A DNA stretch of 64,000 nucleotides from Amycolatopsis methanolica 239 (lineage in GTDB: Bacteria; Actinomycetota; Actinomycetes; Mycobacteriales; Pseudonocardiaceae), in NCBI RefSeq assembly GCF_000739085.1, contig NZ_CP009110.1, positions 6,820,001 to 6,884,000 of the forward strand. Reading direction: 5' to 3'. A program made the position numbers and the translations under genes. This document shows, piece by piece, positions 45,544-55,311 of the stretch. Below the pieces are notes generated by a model. The model saw only the letters and a program-made list of their open reading frames with translations, had not been told where the DNA came from and did not search any database. Positions within the stretch are counted from its first letter, which is position 1. Each line of letters opens with the position of its first letter.

Positions 45544-48054
45544 TCAGGTGAGTGTGCGCGGGCGCACCGAGTTGGCGCGGTCGACCAGCTCGATCCGCTC
45601 GCCCGCCGTGTGGGCCAGTCGCGCCAGTGTGCGGTAGCAGCGTTCCAGTCCGAAGCGGATGTCCCGTTCGGACAGATCGCAGCCCAGCACTTTCGCGCTC
45701 GTCCGGTATCCCGGCGGCGCGCCCTGCACGTAGCTGAACGCCGCCTCCAGCACCTCGGCCGAGATCCGCGTCCGCCGCTCGGCGTCCAGGCGCAACTGCT
45801 CCAGCTTCACGCCCGCGTCGACCAGATCCGCCTCGCTGACCGAGGTGTTCGGTCCGCTCGCGCGAGTTTTGATCTTGATGGCCGCCACCTGCGCCGCCAC
45901 GTAGTGCGTAGACGCCGATGGCACCGACTCCAGCACCTCGATCGCGCCCGCCCGCGCGCCCTGCGCCAGGTACACCCGCGCCAGCCCGAACGCCGCGCTC
46001 ACGTACGTCCGGTCGGTGCGCCACACCTGCTCGTACAACCGCGCCGCGGTGAAGTAGTCGCCGATGCCCTCCGCGCTGACCGCCAGCGCGAGCTTCGGTG
46101 CGATCTCGCCGGGCAGGTCGTCGTACACGGTCTCGAACGCGACGTTCGCCACCCGCGGCCGCCCGCCGGCGAGCTCGATCAGCCCCCGGTGCCAGTCGAT
46201 CCGCCAGTCGTGCGGGTACCCGGCCCGGATCGCCAGGTACTGCGCCGCCTGCAGCTGGCGGTTCGCCTCCGCCAGCTCGCCCAGCTCGATGCGCGCGCGG
46301 ACGATCCGCAGCCGCACCTCGATCGAGTCCGGCGGGGCGCCGGCCAGCGCGTCGATCGCGGCCCGCGGGTCGACGGCCGTCGTCGTCGCCAGCACACCGG
46401 CCGCCGGGTCGTCGGTGTCCACCTGCGGGATCGGCAGGCCGGACACGACCTCGACGGCGTCCGGCAGCGGCACCGTCCAGCCCGCCTCCGGCACCACCAG
46501 GTCCACGCCGAACGTGTTGGTCTCCGGACCGAACACAGTGGACACCGCGGGCCGCGGTTTCCCGGTGCCCATCGAGATGATCTCGCGCAGCACACCGGAA
46601 AGCTGGTCGGCCATCTCCTCCGCGGAGAGGAACCGGCGGTCCGGGTCCGGGTGCGTGGCGCGTTTGAGGAACCGGTAGTACGAGCCGAACAGCTTGAACA
46701 GCGGGATTTCGTCCGGCGTCGGCAGCCCGGCCTTGTACTTCGTGGTGTAGCCATTGAACTCGAAGCTCAGCACGGCCAGCGTGCGGCCGACGGTGTAGAG
46801 GTCCGACGCGATCGACGCGCCGTGCGTGGTCAGCTCCGGCGCGCTGTACCCGGTCGTGAAGAACAGCGGGCTGGTGTAGTCGTCGATCCGCCGCACCGCG
46901 CCCATGTCGATCAGCTTCAGCTGCTCGTGCGTCTGGATCACGTTGTCCGGCTTGAGATCGCAGTACAGCAGCCCCTGGCTGTGCAGGTACCCCAGCGCGG
47001 GCAGGATCTCCAGCCCGTATGCGATGACCTGCGCGATCGGCAGCGGCTCCGGCCGGCCGGCGGCGCGCTGGTGCGCGAGCGCGAGCTGGCGCAGCGACTG
47101 GCCGCCGATGTACTCCATCACGATGTAGCCGATGGCGTGCCCGGTGCGCGCGTCCGGGTGCTGGACGAAGTTGTAGATCTTGACGATGTTCGGGTGCTCA
47201 ACCTCGGCCAGGAACCGGGTCTCGTTCACCGCCGCCGCGACGGCCGTCGGGTCACCGGTGTCGATCAGTCCTTTGAGGACGACCCAGCGGTCGTTGACGT
47301 TGCGGTCCTTGGCGAGGTAGATCCAGCCGAGCCCGCCGTAGGCGATCGCACCGAGCACCTCGTACTGCCCGCCGACCAGGTCACCCGGCTGCAGTGTGGG
47401 CAGGAACGAGTAGGCGGTGCCGCACTTCTCGCACACGCCCTCCGGCCCGGCCGAGCCGCGGCCGACCTTCGCGGAACAGTTGCCGCAGTACCGCTTCTCC
47501 TCCGACACCACCGGGTTCGTGAGGACGGCCGACGCCGGGTCGCGGTAGGGCACCGGCGGCACCTCGACCAGGCCGGCGCCGAGACGGCCGCGCCGGGTCC
47601 GCCGACCGGTGCGCCGCGAGGTGCCTGGGAACGCGCCCGTACCGGTGCCTGCTCCCGTGCCCGGCCCGGTGCCGGGCTGGCTGCCCGAACCCGTGTGCCC
47701 ACTGGACCGCTCGGGCAGGACGCTGTCGGTGCCCGGGTCCGGCAGCACGGCCGGAACGCTCGGCTCCGGCGGCGGCGCAGGCGGGCGGATCATCTCGGTC
47801 ATCGGCGCCGGGGAGGCGAGCACGCTGGTGAGCTGCACGTCGTCCGGCTGCACGGGTTCCGCGGGCGGGCGGACCGGCTCGATGATCTGCGTCTCGGCAG
47901 CCGAGGGCACCGGCTCGGCGATCGGCGACGGCCGGACGCCGCTCAGTTCGTCGGCAGGCCTGTTCCACCCGGTGCCGGGCTCGTCGGCGAGCGAACCGGT
48001 GATCGGCCGGTCGTCCTGGCGCGCGTGGCGCGGGCGACGCTCCTCTTCGGACAC
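45544..48054 (-). CDS. pknG: Serine/threonine protein kinase PknG
   Basis: 836-residue soluble kinase with the PknG layout. A long Pro/Thr/Gly-rich N-terminus (1-185, with a Gly-Thr stretch near 119-145) is followed by the rubredoxin-like redox domain with C190, C193, C208 and C211. The kinase domain (about 230-490) has AYGGLGWIYLA, Lys261 (VVLKGL), non-RD catalytic YCDLKPDN with D366, and IDMGAV with D383. A TPR domain follows. In mycobacteria and corynebacteria PknG phosphorylates GarA/OdhI to divert 2-oxoglutarate toward glutamate in response to GlnH/GlnX. GTG 48054 has GAGGGG 9 nt upstream; GTG 48063 is an alternative. Downstream of glnH and glnX, as in M. tuberculosis. Confidence 0.95.
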   Translation of the reverse strand: MSEEERRPRHARQDDRPITGSLADEPGTGWNRPADELSGVRPSPIAEPVPSAAETQIIEPVRPPAEPVQPDDVQLTSVLASPAPMTEMIRPPAPPPEPSVPAVLPDPGTDSVLPERSSGHTGSGSQPGTGPGTGAGTGTGAFPGTSRRTGRRTRRGRLGAGLVEVPPVPYRDPASAVLTNPVVSEEKRYCGNCSAKVGRGSAGPEGVCEKCGTAYSFLPTLQPGDLVGGQYEVLGAIAYGGLGWIYLAKDRNVNDRWVVLKGLIDTGDPTAVAAAVNETRFLAEVEHPNIVKIYNFVQHPDARTGHAIGYIVMEYIGGQSLRQLALAHQRAAGRPEPLPIAQVIAYGLEILPALGYLHSQGLLYCDLKPDNVIQTHEQLKLIDMGAVRRIDDYTSPLFFTTGYSAPELTTHGASIASDLYTVGRTLAVLSFEFNGYTTKYKAGLPTPDEIPLFKLFGSYYRFLKRATHPDPDRRFLSAEEMADQLSGVLREIISMGTGKPRPAVSTVFGPETNTFGVDLVVPEAGWTVPLPDAVEVVSGLPIPQVDTDDPAAGVLATTTAVDPRAAIDALAGAPPDSIEVRLRIVRARIELGELAEANRQLQAAQYLAIRAGYPHDWRIDWHRGLIELAGGRPRVANVAFETVYDDLPGEIAPKLALAVSAEGIGDYFTAARLYEQVWRTDRTYVSAAFGLARVYLAQGARAGAIEVLESVPSASTHYVAAQVAAIKIKTRASGPNTSVSEADLVDAGVKLEQLRLDAERRTRISAEVLEAAFSYVQGAPPGYRTSAKVLGCDLSERDIRFGLERCYRTLARLAHTAGERIELVDRANSVRPRTLT

Positions 48055-48067
48055 TGTGGACACCCCC

Positions 48068-49024
48068 TCAGCGGTAGGACACGGACGGCGGCGAACCCGG
48101 TCCGAGCGCCGGCTCGATCCAGTACTTGTACGTGTTCTGCCAGGCGCCGCCGTTGCGGACGTTCTCCAGCACCGCGTTGACGAACCGGACCATGTCGTCC
48201 TGGCCCCGCGGGATGCCCACGCCGTAGAACTCACGCGTGAACGGCTCGCCGACGACCTCCAGGTTGGGGTCCTGCCGCGCCATGCCCGCGAGGATCACGT
48301 CGTCGGTGGAGATGGCGTCGACCTGGCCCTGCTGGATCAGCACCAGGCAATCCGACCAGTTGTTCACCGACACCGGGACCGGGCGCGACGGCGCGGTGCT
48401 GATCGTCGACAGCGACGTCGAGTTCTTCGCCGCACACACCCGCTTGCCGCCGAGGTCCTGCAGGCCGCGGATGCCGGAGTTCTTCGCCGCCAGCACCGCC
48501 TGCCCGGCCTGGTAGTAGGGCGCGGAGAACGCGACGTCCTTCATGCGGGTGCAGGTGATGCTGTAGGTCCGGACGACGATGTCGACCTGGTGGTCCTTCA
48601 GCACGTCCTCACGGGCCGACGACGGGATGGCCACCCACTGGATGTGCCCCTCCCACCGGCCGAAGATCGACGCCGCGATCTGCTTGACGATCTCGATGTC
48701 GAAGCCCTCCAGATTACCGCTGGAGGGGTTGAGGAAGCCGAACAGGAAGTTGGTCTGGTCGACCCCGGCGATCAGGCGGCCGCGGTCGCGGATCTTGTCC
48801 ATCGTGGACCCGGACGGGATCGAGCCGTTCGGCGAGAGGCTGCGGGTGTCGCAACTGTTGTCCGCGCCGCTGCCGCTGCCCGTGTCCCCGCCGCCGACCC
48901 CGGCGGGCAGCGGCGCCCGCACGTCACCGACCGGCGCCGGGTCGGCCGGCGTCCCGGCGCTGCCGCAACCCGCGGCCAGCAGCGCGACGGCCGCCACGAG
49001 TGCGGCCACCTTCCCCCGAGCCAT
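48068..49024 (-). CDS. glnH: Glutamine-binding-type lipoprotein GlnH (PknG sensor)
   Basis: 318-residue lipoprotein of SBP_bac_3 type. The lipobox LLAAGCGSAG has Cys20. The binding domain shows RDRGRLIAGVDQTNFLFGFL, LEGFDIEIVKQIAASIFG and DVAFSAPYYQAGQAVLAAK, as in amino-acid-binding proteins. In M. tuberculosis GlnH binds aspartate/glutamate and talks to GlnX rather than to an ABC transporter; there are no permease genes here, which fits that role. The ATG at 49024 overlaps the glnX stop (TGATG). Confidence 0.94.
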   Translation of the reverse strand: MARGKVAALVAAVALLAAGCGSAGTPADPAPVGDVRAPLPAGVGGGDTGSGSGADNSCDTRSLSPNGSIPSGSTMDKIRDRGRLIAGVDQTNFLFGFLNPSSGNLEGFDIEIVKQIAASIFGRWEGHIQWVAIPSSAREDVLKDHQVDIVVRTYSITCTRMKDVAFSAPYYQAGQAVLAAKNSGIRGLQDLGGKRVCAAKNSTSLSTISTAPSRPVPVSVNNWSDCLVLIQQGQVDAISTDDVILAGMARQDPNLEVVGEPFTREFYGVGIPRGQDDMVRFVNAVLENVRNGGAWQNTYKYWIEPALGPGSPPSVSYR

Positions 49025-50415
49025 CAGCGGTACTCCCTCAGCCTGTCCCTGATCCCCATCGTGGCGCCGGCCGCGGCGACCACCGCGAGGACCGCGAAGC
49101 CGGGCGCGAGCAGCGTCAGCGCGCGGTCGCCGCCGCGCGTGTCGTCGAGGAACGCCTGCCTGCCGTGCCCGATCGCGGCGACCAGCGCGTCGTCGAGGTT
49201 GGCGAACGTCGTGGCCGCGCCGCCCTGCACCGACGAGTCGACCGCGAGCTTCACGGCGTCGGAATAGGCGCCGTCGACGTCCTTGGCGCGGATCTCCTGG
49301 TGTGTGTCCAGCCACCGCTCCGCGCTGTCCGCCGCGCCCTGCACCTCGCGGGCCATATCGCCGGTGGCGAACCCGCGCGCCTCGTTCAGCAGGCCGGTGA
49401 CCTGCGGCGCGAGCGCGTTGAAGACCTGTTCGTACGATCCGCCGTCCCCGCGCGCGACCAGGGTCAGCATCTCGTTGGCCCTGGCCTGCAGCGCCGCGAT
49501 GCGGGCGCGGACCAGCACGTCGACCTGGTGGCTGCCGTCTTCGTCGCCGCTGCTGACCAGCACGCTCTGCACGGTCACCGCGACCCCGCCCCAGAGCAGC
49601 GCGAGCACGGTCGCGGCGGTGGCCACGACGAGCCCGACGTTCAGCACGCGGTTGGTCTTGCGGGTCAGGTACACCTGGGTCGTGATCAGCGCCGCGAGCA
49701 GGGCGAGCACGAGGAACGTGGTGACCCACGGGAAGCTGCTCGCGTCGTCCTGCTCCTCGGCCAGCCGGTCGGTGTCGATGCGGTACAGGTCCTGCGCGGC
49801 AGGCAGGATCGTGGTGCGCATCAGGCTGGAGGCCTCGAGCAGGTAGGACGAGCCGACTGGGAAGCCCTGCCGCTTGTTCGCGCGGGCGGTCTCCACCAGG
49901 CCGGTGTAGACGGGCAGCTGGCGGGTCAGGATCTCCACTTGCGCCGCCGCCTCGGGCACCCCGGCCGAGTCGGACGCGGCCTTGGCCAGGGCGACGCCGG
50001 CGCGCGCGATCGCGGTGTCGTACCGCTGGCGCAGCGACGGCGGTTCGACGCCGATCGCCAGGAACGCGCTCGCCGCGGTCGCGTCGGCGTCCGAAAGCGA
50101 TCGGTACACCTCCTGCGAGGCCGCGGCCAGCGGCTCGCGGTGGTCGATGAGGTCGTTGATCGTGTTCTTGCGCTCCTGCAGCGTGATCGTCGCGACCACG
50201 CCGGTGACCAGCGCCAGCACGACGAGCCCGACCGCGATCACCGTCAGGCGGCCCGGCGTGGTGCGGGCCGAGCGCGCGATCCCGCGGACCGCGGCGCCGG
50301 GCAGTTCGAACAGGCCGGCCAGGCCACCGCGCGGGGCGTTCGGGGGCGCGGCGGGTTCCGGCACTCCACCGCCGGGGCCACCGGGCACGGCAGGCCGCGT
50401 CGCGGTAGCAGTCAT
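49024..50415 (-). CDS. glnX: GlnX-type membrane signal transducer
   Basis: 463-residue membrane protein with about four helices: helix 1 near 47-66 (LTVIAVGLVVLALVTGVVAT), a helical outside domain (KNTINDLIDHREPLAAASQE), helices 2 and 3 in the middle (FPWVTTFLVLALLAALITTQ; VGLVVATAATVLALLWGGVA), a second helical outside domain, and a last helix near the C-terminus. The outside coiled regions resemble four-helix sensor domains. This is the Rv0412c (GlnX) position, which passes the GlnH signal to PknG. ATG 50415 is used; upstream in-frame Met is less likely. Confidence 0.88.
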   Translation of the reverse strand: MTATATRPAVPGGPGGGVPEPAAPPNAPRGGLAGLFELPGAAVRGIARSARTTPGRLTVIAVGLVVLALVTGVVATITLQERKNTINDLIDHREPLAAASQEVYRSLSDADATAASAFLAIGVEPPSLRQRYDTAIARAGVALAKAASDSAGVPEAAAQVEILTRQLPVYTGLVETARANKRQGFPVGSSYLLEASSLMRTTILPAAQDLYRIDTDRLAEEQDDASSFPWVTTFLVLALLAALITTQVYLTRKTNRVLNVGLVVATAATVLALLWGGVAVTVQSVLVSSGDEDGSHQVDVLVRARIAALQARANEMLTLVARGDGGSYEQVFNALAPQVTGLLNEARGFATGDMAREVQGAADSAERWLDTHQEIRAKDVDGAYSDAVKLAVDSSVQGGAATTFANLDDALVAAIGHGRQAFLDDTRGGDRALTLLAPGFAVLAVVAAAGATMGIRDRLREYR

Positions 50416-50528
50416 CGGTTCCACCCCTCGCCCTCGAACCACACCCGCATGAAGGTACCGGACGGCGCGATCTTCCGGACCGAGGTCGCCGGGATTGCGC
50501 ACACCGGTTCGAGGGGCTGTAAAACGAA

Positions 50529-50563
50529 GGCAGCCCCCGCCTCACGAAGAAGCGGGGGCTGCC
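50529..50563 (-). terminator. Terminator of the second csp gene
   Basis: Perfect 12-bp arms ggcagcccccgc (50529-50540) and gcgggggctgcc (50552-50563), 11-nt loop; on the minus strand followed by TTCGTTTTA. Confidence 0.85.
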
Positions 50564-50576
50564 GTTCGAAGTCGAA

Positions 50577-50780
50577 TCAGAGGACGTTGACCCCGGTCGC
50601 CTGCGGGCCCTTCTGGCCCTGGCCGATCTCAAACTCAACCCGCTGGTTCTCCTCCAGGGTGCGGAAGCCGCGGCCCTGGATCTCCGAGTAGTGGACGAAG
50701 ACGTCGCCGCCGCCATCGTCGGGAGTGATGAAGCCGAACCCCTTCTCGGAGTTGAACCACTTCACGGTGCCCTGAGCCAT
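50577..50780 (-). CDS. Cold-shock protein (CspA family), second copy
   Basis: 67-residue OB-fold cold-shock protein. Start ATG 50780 ([20 protein letters not shown]) with AUG-proximal A-rich leader. RNP1 KGFGFITP and RNP2 VFVHYSEI are intact. It differs from the copy at 40865 mainly in the loop DDGGGD and the last five residues (TGVNVL here). The AT-rich leader immediately upstream (50781-50820) is unusual for this genome and may be a cold-shock mRNA leader. Confidence 0.96.
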   Translation of the reverse strand: MAQGTVKWFNSEKGFGFITPDDGGGDVFVHYSEIQGRGFRTLEENQRVEFEIGQGQKGPQATGVNVL

Positions 50781-50963
50781 GAAAAAATCTCCATATACTG
50801 CAAACAAAACGGCACACCGCTCCGGTGCGCCGGGTCAATGACGGATCGGTTTGCCTCCCCGAGTGGGGAACCACTACGCCCGCCAAATCTTGCGAGCGTG
50901 CCTGAACACGAACACAAAATCTTCGAAGACCGACACCAGTAGATCACAGATCCGTCGCGAACG

Positions 50964-52664
50964 CTAGCTCTTGCGCGGCCGCTGGAACAGCGCGGACAGC
51001 CGGGTGTCCGGATCGATCACGTCCGGATCGGTCCGCACGTCGATCACGCTCGGCCGCTGGTGCTGCAGCGCCCGCCGCATGGTCGGCTCCAGTTGCTCGG
51101 GCGATTCGATCGTGTAGCCCGCCGCGCCGAACGAGCGAGCCCAGGCCGCGAAGTCCACCGCGGTGAGCGACACCCCGTTCAGGCGGCCGTGCTTGGCCGC
51201 CTGGTGCATGGCGACGTCGGCGTACAGGCCGTTCTGGAACACCACGACGAGGATCGGCGCGCGGTACCGCACCGCAGTCTCCAGCTCCTGCCCGGTCATC
51301 ATCGCCGCCGCGTCCGAAATCACCGCGACCACTGTGCGCTTCGGGGCGGCCAGCTTCGCGCCGAGCGCCGCGGGCACGGCGTATCCCCGCACGCCGTCCG
51401 GCGGCTCGATCTGGGTGTGCGGCTCGGTGAAGCACCAGTACCGGTGCACGAACCGGGCGGTCTTGTCCGAGTCCGCGGCCACCACGGTGTCCTCGGGCGC
51501 CACCTTGCGCAGCACCCGCACCACGTCCGCCGGGTGCACCAGCGGGTGGTCCGGGCTGGTGCGCGGCGGGGTCATGTGCGTGTGGGTGGCCGCGTTGGCC
51601 GCCGAGCTGCGCCGCGACCTGGCGACGCCGACCGCGACCAGCTGACGCAGGAACGGGCCGACCTCGTAGTCGATTCGGAAGGTCAGGCCGCGCCGGTGCG
51701 TCGCGGGCAGGCCGGGGCCGATCACCACCAGCGTCTGCGACGACAGCGGGTACCGGTTGTTCTGCGTGGTCACCTCGTCCAGGCGGGTGCCGATGGCCAG
51801 CACCACGTCGGCCCGTTCCAGCGCGTCCAGCTGCCCCGGCGGGATGCCGACCCCGAGGTGGCCCGCGTAGCGCGCGTGGTTCTCCGGGAAGCTGTCCTGG
51901 CGGCGGAACGCGGTGTAGACGGCCAGGCCGAGCTGCTCGGCGGCGGCGATCAGGTCCTTGCGCGCGGTGCGGCCGATGCCGCCGGCGATCACCACCGGGT
52001 AGCGCGAGTCGGCCAGCAGGGCGGCGACCTCGTGCGCGGACCGCAGCACCGCGCCGGTGTCGTCCGGGCGCTGCTCCGGCTCCGGGATGGTGCCGTCGAA
52101 CGGCGCGACCCAGAAGTCGGCGGGCACCACCAGGATCGCAGGCCCCTTGCGCCCGTCGCGCGCGGCGCGGGCCGCCTGCGCGGCGAGCACCGGCACCTGC
52201 GCGGCCGCCTCGGCGCGGCCGGTCCACTTCGCGAACGGGCCGAACAACGTCAGCGGGTCCAGCTCGGCGAGACCGTCCTGGATGCCCGGGCCGGCCAGCC
52301 GGACACTCGCGCGGTCCTCGACCAGCACGACCATCGGTGAACCGTCCTGGTAGGCCGAGCGCACGGCGACCAGGAAGTCCGCGATGCCCGGGCCGGGGCC
52401 GCCGAGCAGCAGCGCCGGGACCTCCCGCAGCTTGCCCTCGGCCTCGGCCATGAACGCGGCGCCGGTGTCCTGTCGCGCTGTGACCAACGCCATCAGCGGC
52501 TCGAACCGGAGTGCGTCGAGCAGTTCCAGGAACGCGTCCCCGGCCACGGTGTAGGCACGCCGGATCCCGGCGTCGACCAGCACGCGGACCGTGATCTCGG
52601 CGACGGTCCATCCCTCTTGGTACCCGATGGGAAGAGGTTCCCAGCGCGGCGCTACTCCGGTCAA
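50964..52664 (-). CDS. Thiamine-diphosphate enzyme-like protein with altered motifs (acetolactate synthase family)
   Basis: About 566 residues with all three domains of the acetolactate synthase/benzoylformate decarboxylase family: N-terminal PYR (TVAEITVRVLVDAGIRRAYT, about 20-180), central domain (about 205-340) and C-terminal PP domain (about 395-550). Key residues are altered. The usual HEQG with catalytic Glu reads RQDTG (residues 64-68), and the metal motif GDG reads SDA (450-452) with Asn478 in place of the usual NN. D451 and N478 keep the metal-binding spacing. TTG 52664 is the best start, since longer frames run into the divergent thioesterase; confidence in the exact start is low. 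Function may differ from a classical decarboxylase or synthase. Confidence 0.85.
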   Translation of the reverse strand: MTGVAPRWEPLPIGYQEGWTVAEITVRVLVDAGIRRAYTVAGDAFLELLDALRFEPLMALVTARQDTGAAFMAEAEGKLREVPALLLGGPGPGIADFLVAVRSAYQDGSPMVVLVEDRASVRLAGPGIQDGLAELDPLTLFGPFAKWTGRAEAAAQVPVLAAQAARAARDGRKGPAILVVPADFWVAPFDGTIPEPEQRPDDTGAVLRSAHEVAALLADSRYPVVIAGGIGRTARKDLIAAAEQLGLAVYTAFRRQDSFPENHARYAGHLGVGIPPGQLDALERADVVLAIGTRLDEVTTQNNRYPLSSQTLVVIGPGLPATHRRGLTFRIDYEVGPFLRQLVAVGVARSRRSSAANAATHTHMTPPRTSPDHPLVHPADVVRVLRKVAPEDTVVAADSDKTARFVHRYWCFTEPHTQIEPPDGVRGYAVPAALGAKLAAPKRTVVAVISDAAAMMTGQELETAVRYRAPILVVVFQNGLYADVAMHQAAKHGRLNGVSLTAVDFAAWARSFGAAGYTIESPEQLEPTMRRALQHQRPSVIDVRTDPDVIDPDTRLSALFQRPRKS

Positions 52665-52728
52665 GTGATCTTGAGATTCCCCTACGAGTGAACGATCACC
52701 CCAGAGTAGAGGCCCTAAGCTCCCGGCC

Positions 52729-53136
52729 GTGACCTCGTACCCGCACTGGCAGCAGGTTCCCACCCGCTGGAAGGACAACGACGTGTACGGGCACGTCAAC
52801 AACGTCGTCCACTACGCCCTGATGGACACGGTCATCAACACCTACCTCATCGAGCGTGGCGGGCTCGACATCCACGACGGCGGCGTGATCGGGCTGTGCG
52901 TGGAGTCGCACTGCGACTACCACGCCTCGGTCGCGTTCCCCGAGGTGCTGTCGATCGGCCTGCGGGTCGCACACCTCGGCCGCAGCAGCGTGCGCTACGA
53001 GATCGGGATCTTCCGGTCGGACCGGGGCGAACCAGTCGCCGAGGGTCACTTCGTGCACGTGTTCGTGGACCGCGAAACCAGGCGCCCGGTGCCCGTCGAG
53101 GGGAAGCTGCGGGAGTCGCTGGAGGCGCTGGCCTGA
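52729..53136 (+). CDS. YbgC/FcbC-type acyl-CoA thioesterase
   Basis: 135-residue hotdog protein. The 4-hydroxybenzoyl-CoA thioesterase-like motif RWKDNDVYGHVNNVVHYALM has the catalytic Asp and the HVNN signature. SVRYEIGIFRSDRGEPVAEG follows. It would hydrolyse medium or branched acyl-CoAs in the cytoplasm. GTG 52729 is likely leaderless. It is divergent from the thiamine-diphosphate enzyme with 64 bp between starts, and shares that promoter region. Confidence 0.9.
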   Translation: MTSYPHWQQVPTRWKDNDVYGHVNNVVHYALMDTVINTYLIERGGLDIHDGGVIGLCVESHCDYHASVAFPEVLSIGLRVAHLGRSSVRYEIGIFRSDRGEPVAEGHFVHVFVDRETRRPVPVEGKLRESLEALA

Positions 53137-53598
53137 CACGGGCAGGCGCGCTGCGGGCAGCGGCCCGGCGGCCGCAGGCCCGGCACCCGGTCCGTGGCCA
53201 TGGCGAAGATCGTCGTGAATATCCGTTCCGGGTTTCCGCGCCAGTTCAACTGGAAGATCACCCGATCCCCCTCGATCGCTACCACTGCCGTGCCCACGTG
53301 CCATGGTCCTCGCGGGCGGCGGCCGGTCGCACCGCCGAACCGGCGGCGTGGCAAGGGTTTCAGGTTTACGGACAGTGAGCCCCGTTGACTTTCCACCACC
53401 CGTTTGCCGTGTATTTCCGGGGCGCGGGCCCCTCTGCACAGGTCACCGCCGTGTCGGTGGAACGGGCCGGGACGGCCATCCGGGTGGACGGGAAACCGGT
53501 GGGTGATTTTCCGCTGCGGCGGCTCCTCTCGGCTGGTGGCGGGCGCCACGCGGCTAAGCTTCGACCGGTAATGGCGTTCGACGGTTGGGTGAGGACCG
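53137..53598. other. 460-bp gap without a convincing gene
   Basis: Long open frames exist on both strands (a common effect of high GC) but none has a good start, ribosome-binding site or recognisable domain. One plus frame from about 53385 (HHPFAVYFRGAGPSAQ) has moderate protein character, yet it runs on into the next gene in the wrong frame. Unassigned. Confidence 0.4.
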
Positions 53599-53956
53599 GT
53601 GATCACTGGGTTCGGCGTGGCCGTCGCGGTGAGCGCGGCGCTGGTCGCGGTGTGGGCCTTCGTCGCCGCCGCGCGGGGCCGGGAGCCGGGGCGCGCGCTG
53701 TTGGTGGCGCTCGGGGTGGTCGAGGTCCTGCTCGTCGCGCAGCTGGTCGTCGGGGTCGTGCTGCTGATCGGTGGCGACCGGCCCGGGAGCATGGTCACGT
53801 ACCTGGCCTACCTCGTCGGGTCGCTGGTGATCCTGCCGGTCGGGGCGGCGTGGGCGCTGGCCGAGCGGAGCCGGTCGAGCACGGTCATCCTGGGCGTCGC
53901 GTGCCTGGCGATTCCCGTGATGGTCGAGCGGATCCACCAGATTTGGAGTGCCGGGC

Positions 53957-53964
<8 letters not shown>
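53599..53964 (+). CDS. Small integral membrane protein, first of a pair
   Basis: 121-residue protein with four predicted helices: FGVAVAVSAALVAVWAFVAA, LVALGVVEVLLVAQLVVGVV, YLAYLVGSLVILPVGAAWAL and STVILGVACLAIPVMV. It ends ERIHQIWSAGHG. GTG 53599 start. Its stop lies inside the start of the next gene (8-base overlap), so they form a two-gene unit of membrane proteins. Homologous pairs occur in actinobacteria as integral membrane proteins of unknown function (from memory). Confidence 0.75.
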
Positions 53965-54741
<777 letters not shown>

Positions 54742-54818
54742 CTAGAAGCGCCCGTGCGGCGGGAAGCGCACCCACCCCAGGCCGGAGGGGCCGGTGAAGG
54801 TCGCTAAGCTGAGCTCAC

Positions 54819-54891
54819 GGGGCGTTAGCTCAATTGGTAGAGCTGCGGACTTTTAATCCGTAGGTTCTGGGTTCGAGCCCCAGGCGCCCCA
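54819..54891 (+). tRNA. tRNA-Lys (TTT)
   Basis: 73-nt cloverleaf: acceptor GGGGCGT/GCGCCCC-type stem, D-arm AGCTCAATTGGTAGAGCT, anticodon loop CTTTTAA (TTT), T-arm GGTTCGAGCCC, discriminator A. CCA not encoded. Confidence 0.97.
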
Positions 54892-55006
54892 CTCTTTCGC
54901 CTGGTCAGCCGGGTTGTGGCGGTTCGCCTGTTGATCTCGGTGCCGTGCCCGGCGCGAGGTGTTGGGTGCTTGCCGCCGCTGGGGCGGCGGCGTCGGAATC
55001 TCTCGG

Positions 55007-55310
55007 ATGAGCCCAGTCCAGGCCCTGATCGACGATCTGCTCCTCATCCTGCGTAGCGGCGAGCAGGACGTGTCCTGGGCGCGCTACGAAACCGTCGACG
55101 AACTGATCGCCGAGTTGGAGGGGCTTCGCGAGCGGGGCGACCAAGCTGCGGGGGAACTTCGGCGCTTGTGCCTGCCCACCGGCGTCATCGACGAGATCGC
55201 CATCTCCAGCGGCTGGTCCGAGGCCTGGCTGCGGCTCACCACCGGCAAGCACCGGGACGTGCTCTCACCACAGCACGGGTTACGGCCGTCCTCAAGGGAC
55301 GGTCGCAAAC
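55007..55310 (+). CDS. Hypothetical protein next to tRNA-Lys, 3' end unclear
   Basis: ATG 55007 opens MSPVQALIDDLLLILRSGEQ, then DVSWARYETVDELIAELEGL, and LPTGVIDEIAISSGWSEAWL. This pattern (helix, YDTVEEL-like helix, then PTG...EIxISSGW) is familiar from about 100-residue hypothetical proteins of actinomycetes. In this frame no stop occurs until 55747, deep in antisense of the crotonase gene; the family would normally end near 55290. A frameshift or deletion near 55280-55310 is likely, so the gene may be damaged at its end. Confidence 0.5.
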
Positions 55311-55311
55311 C

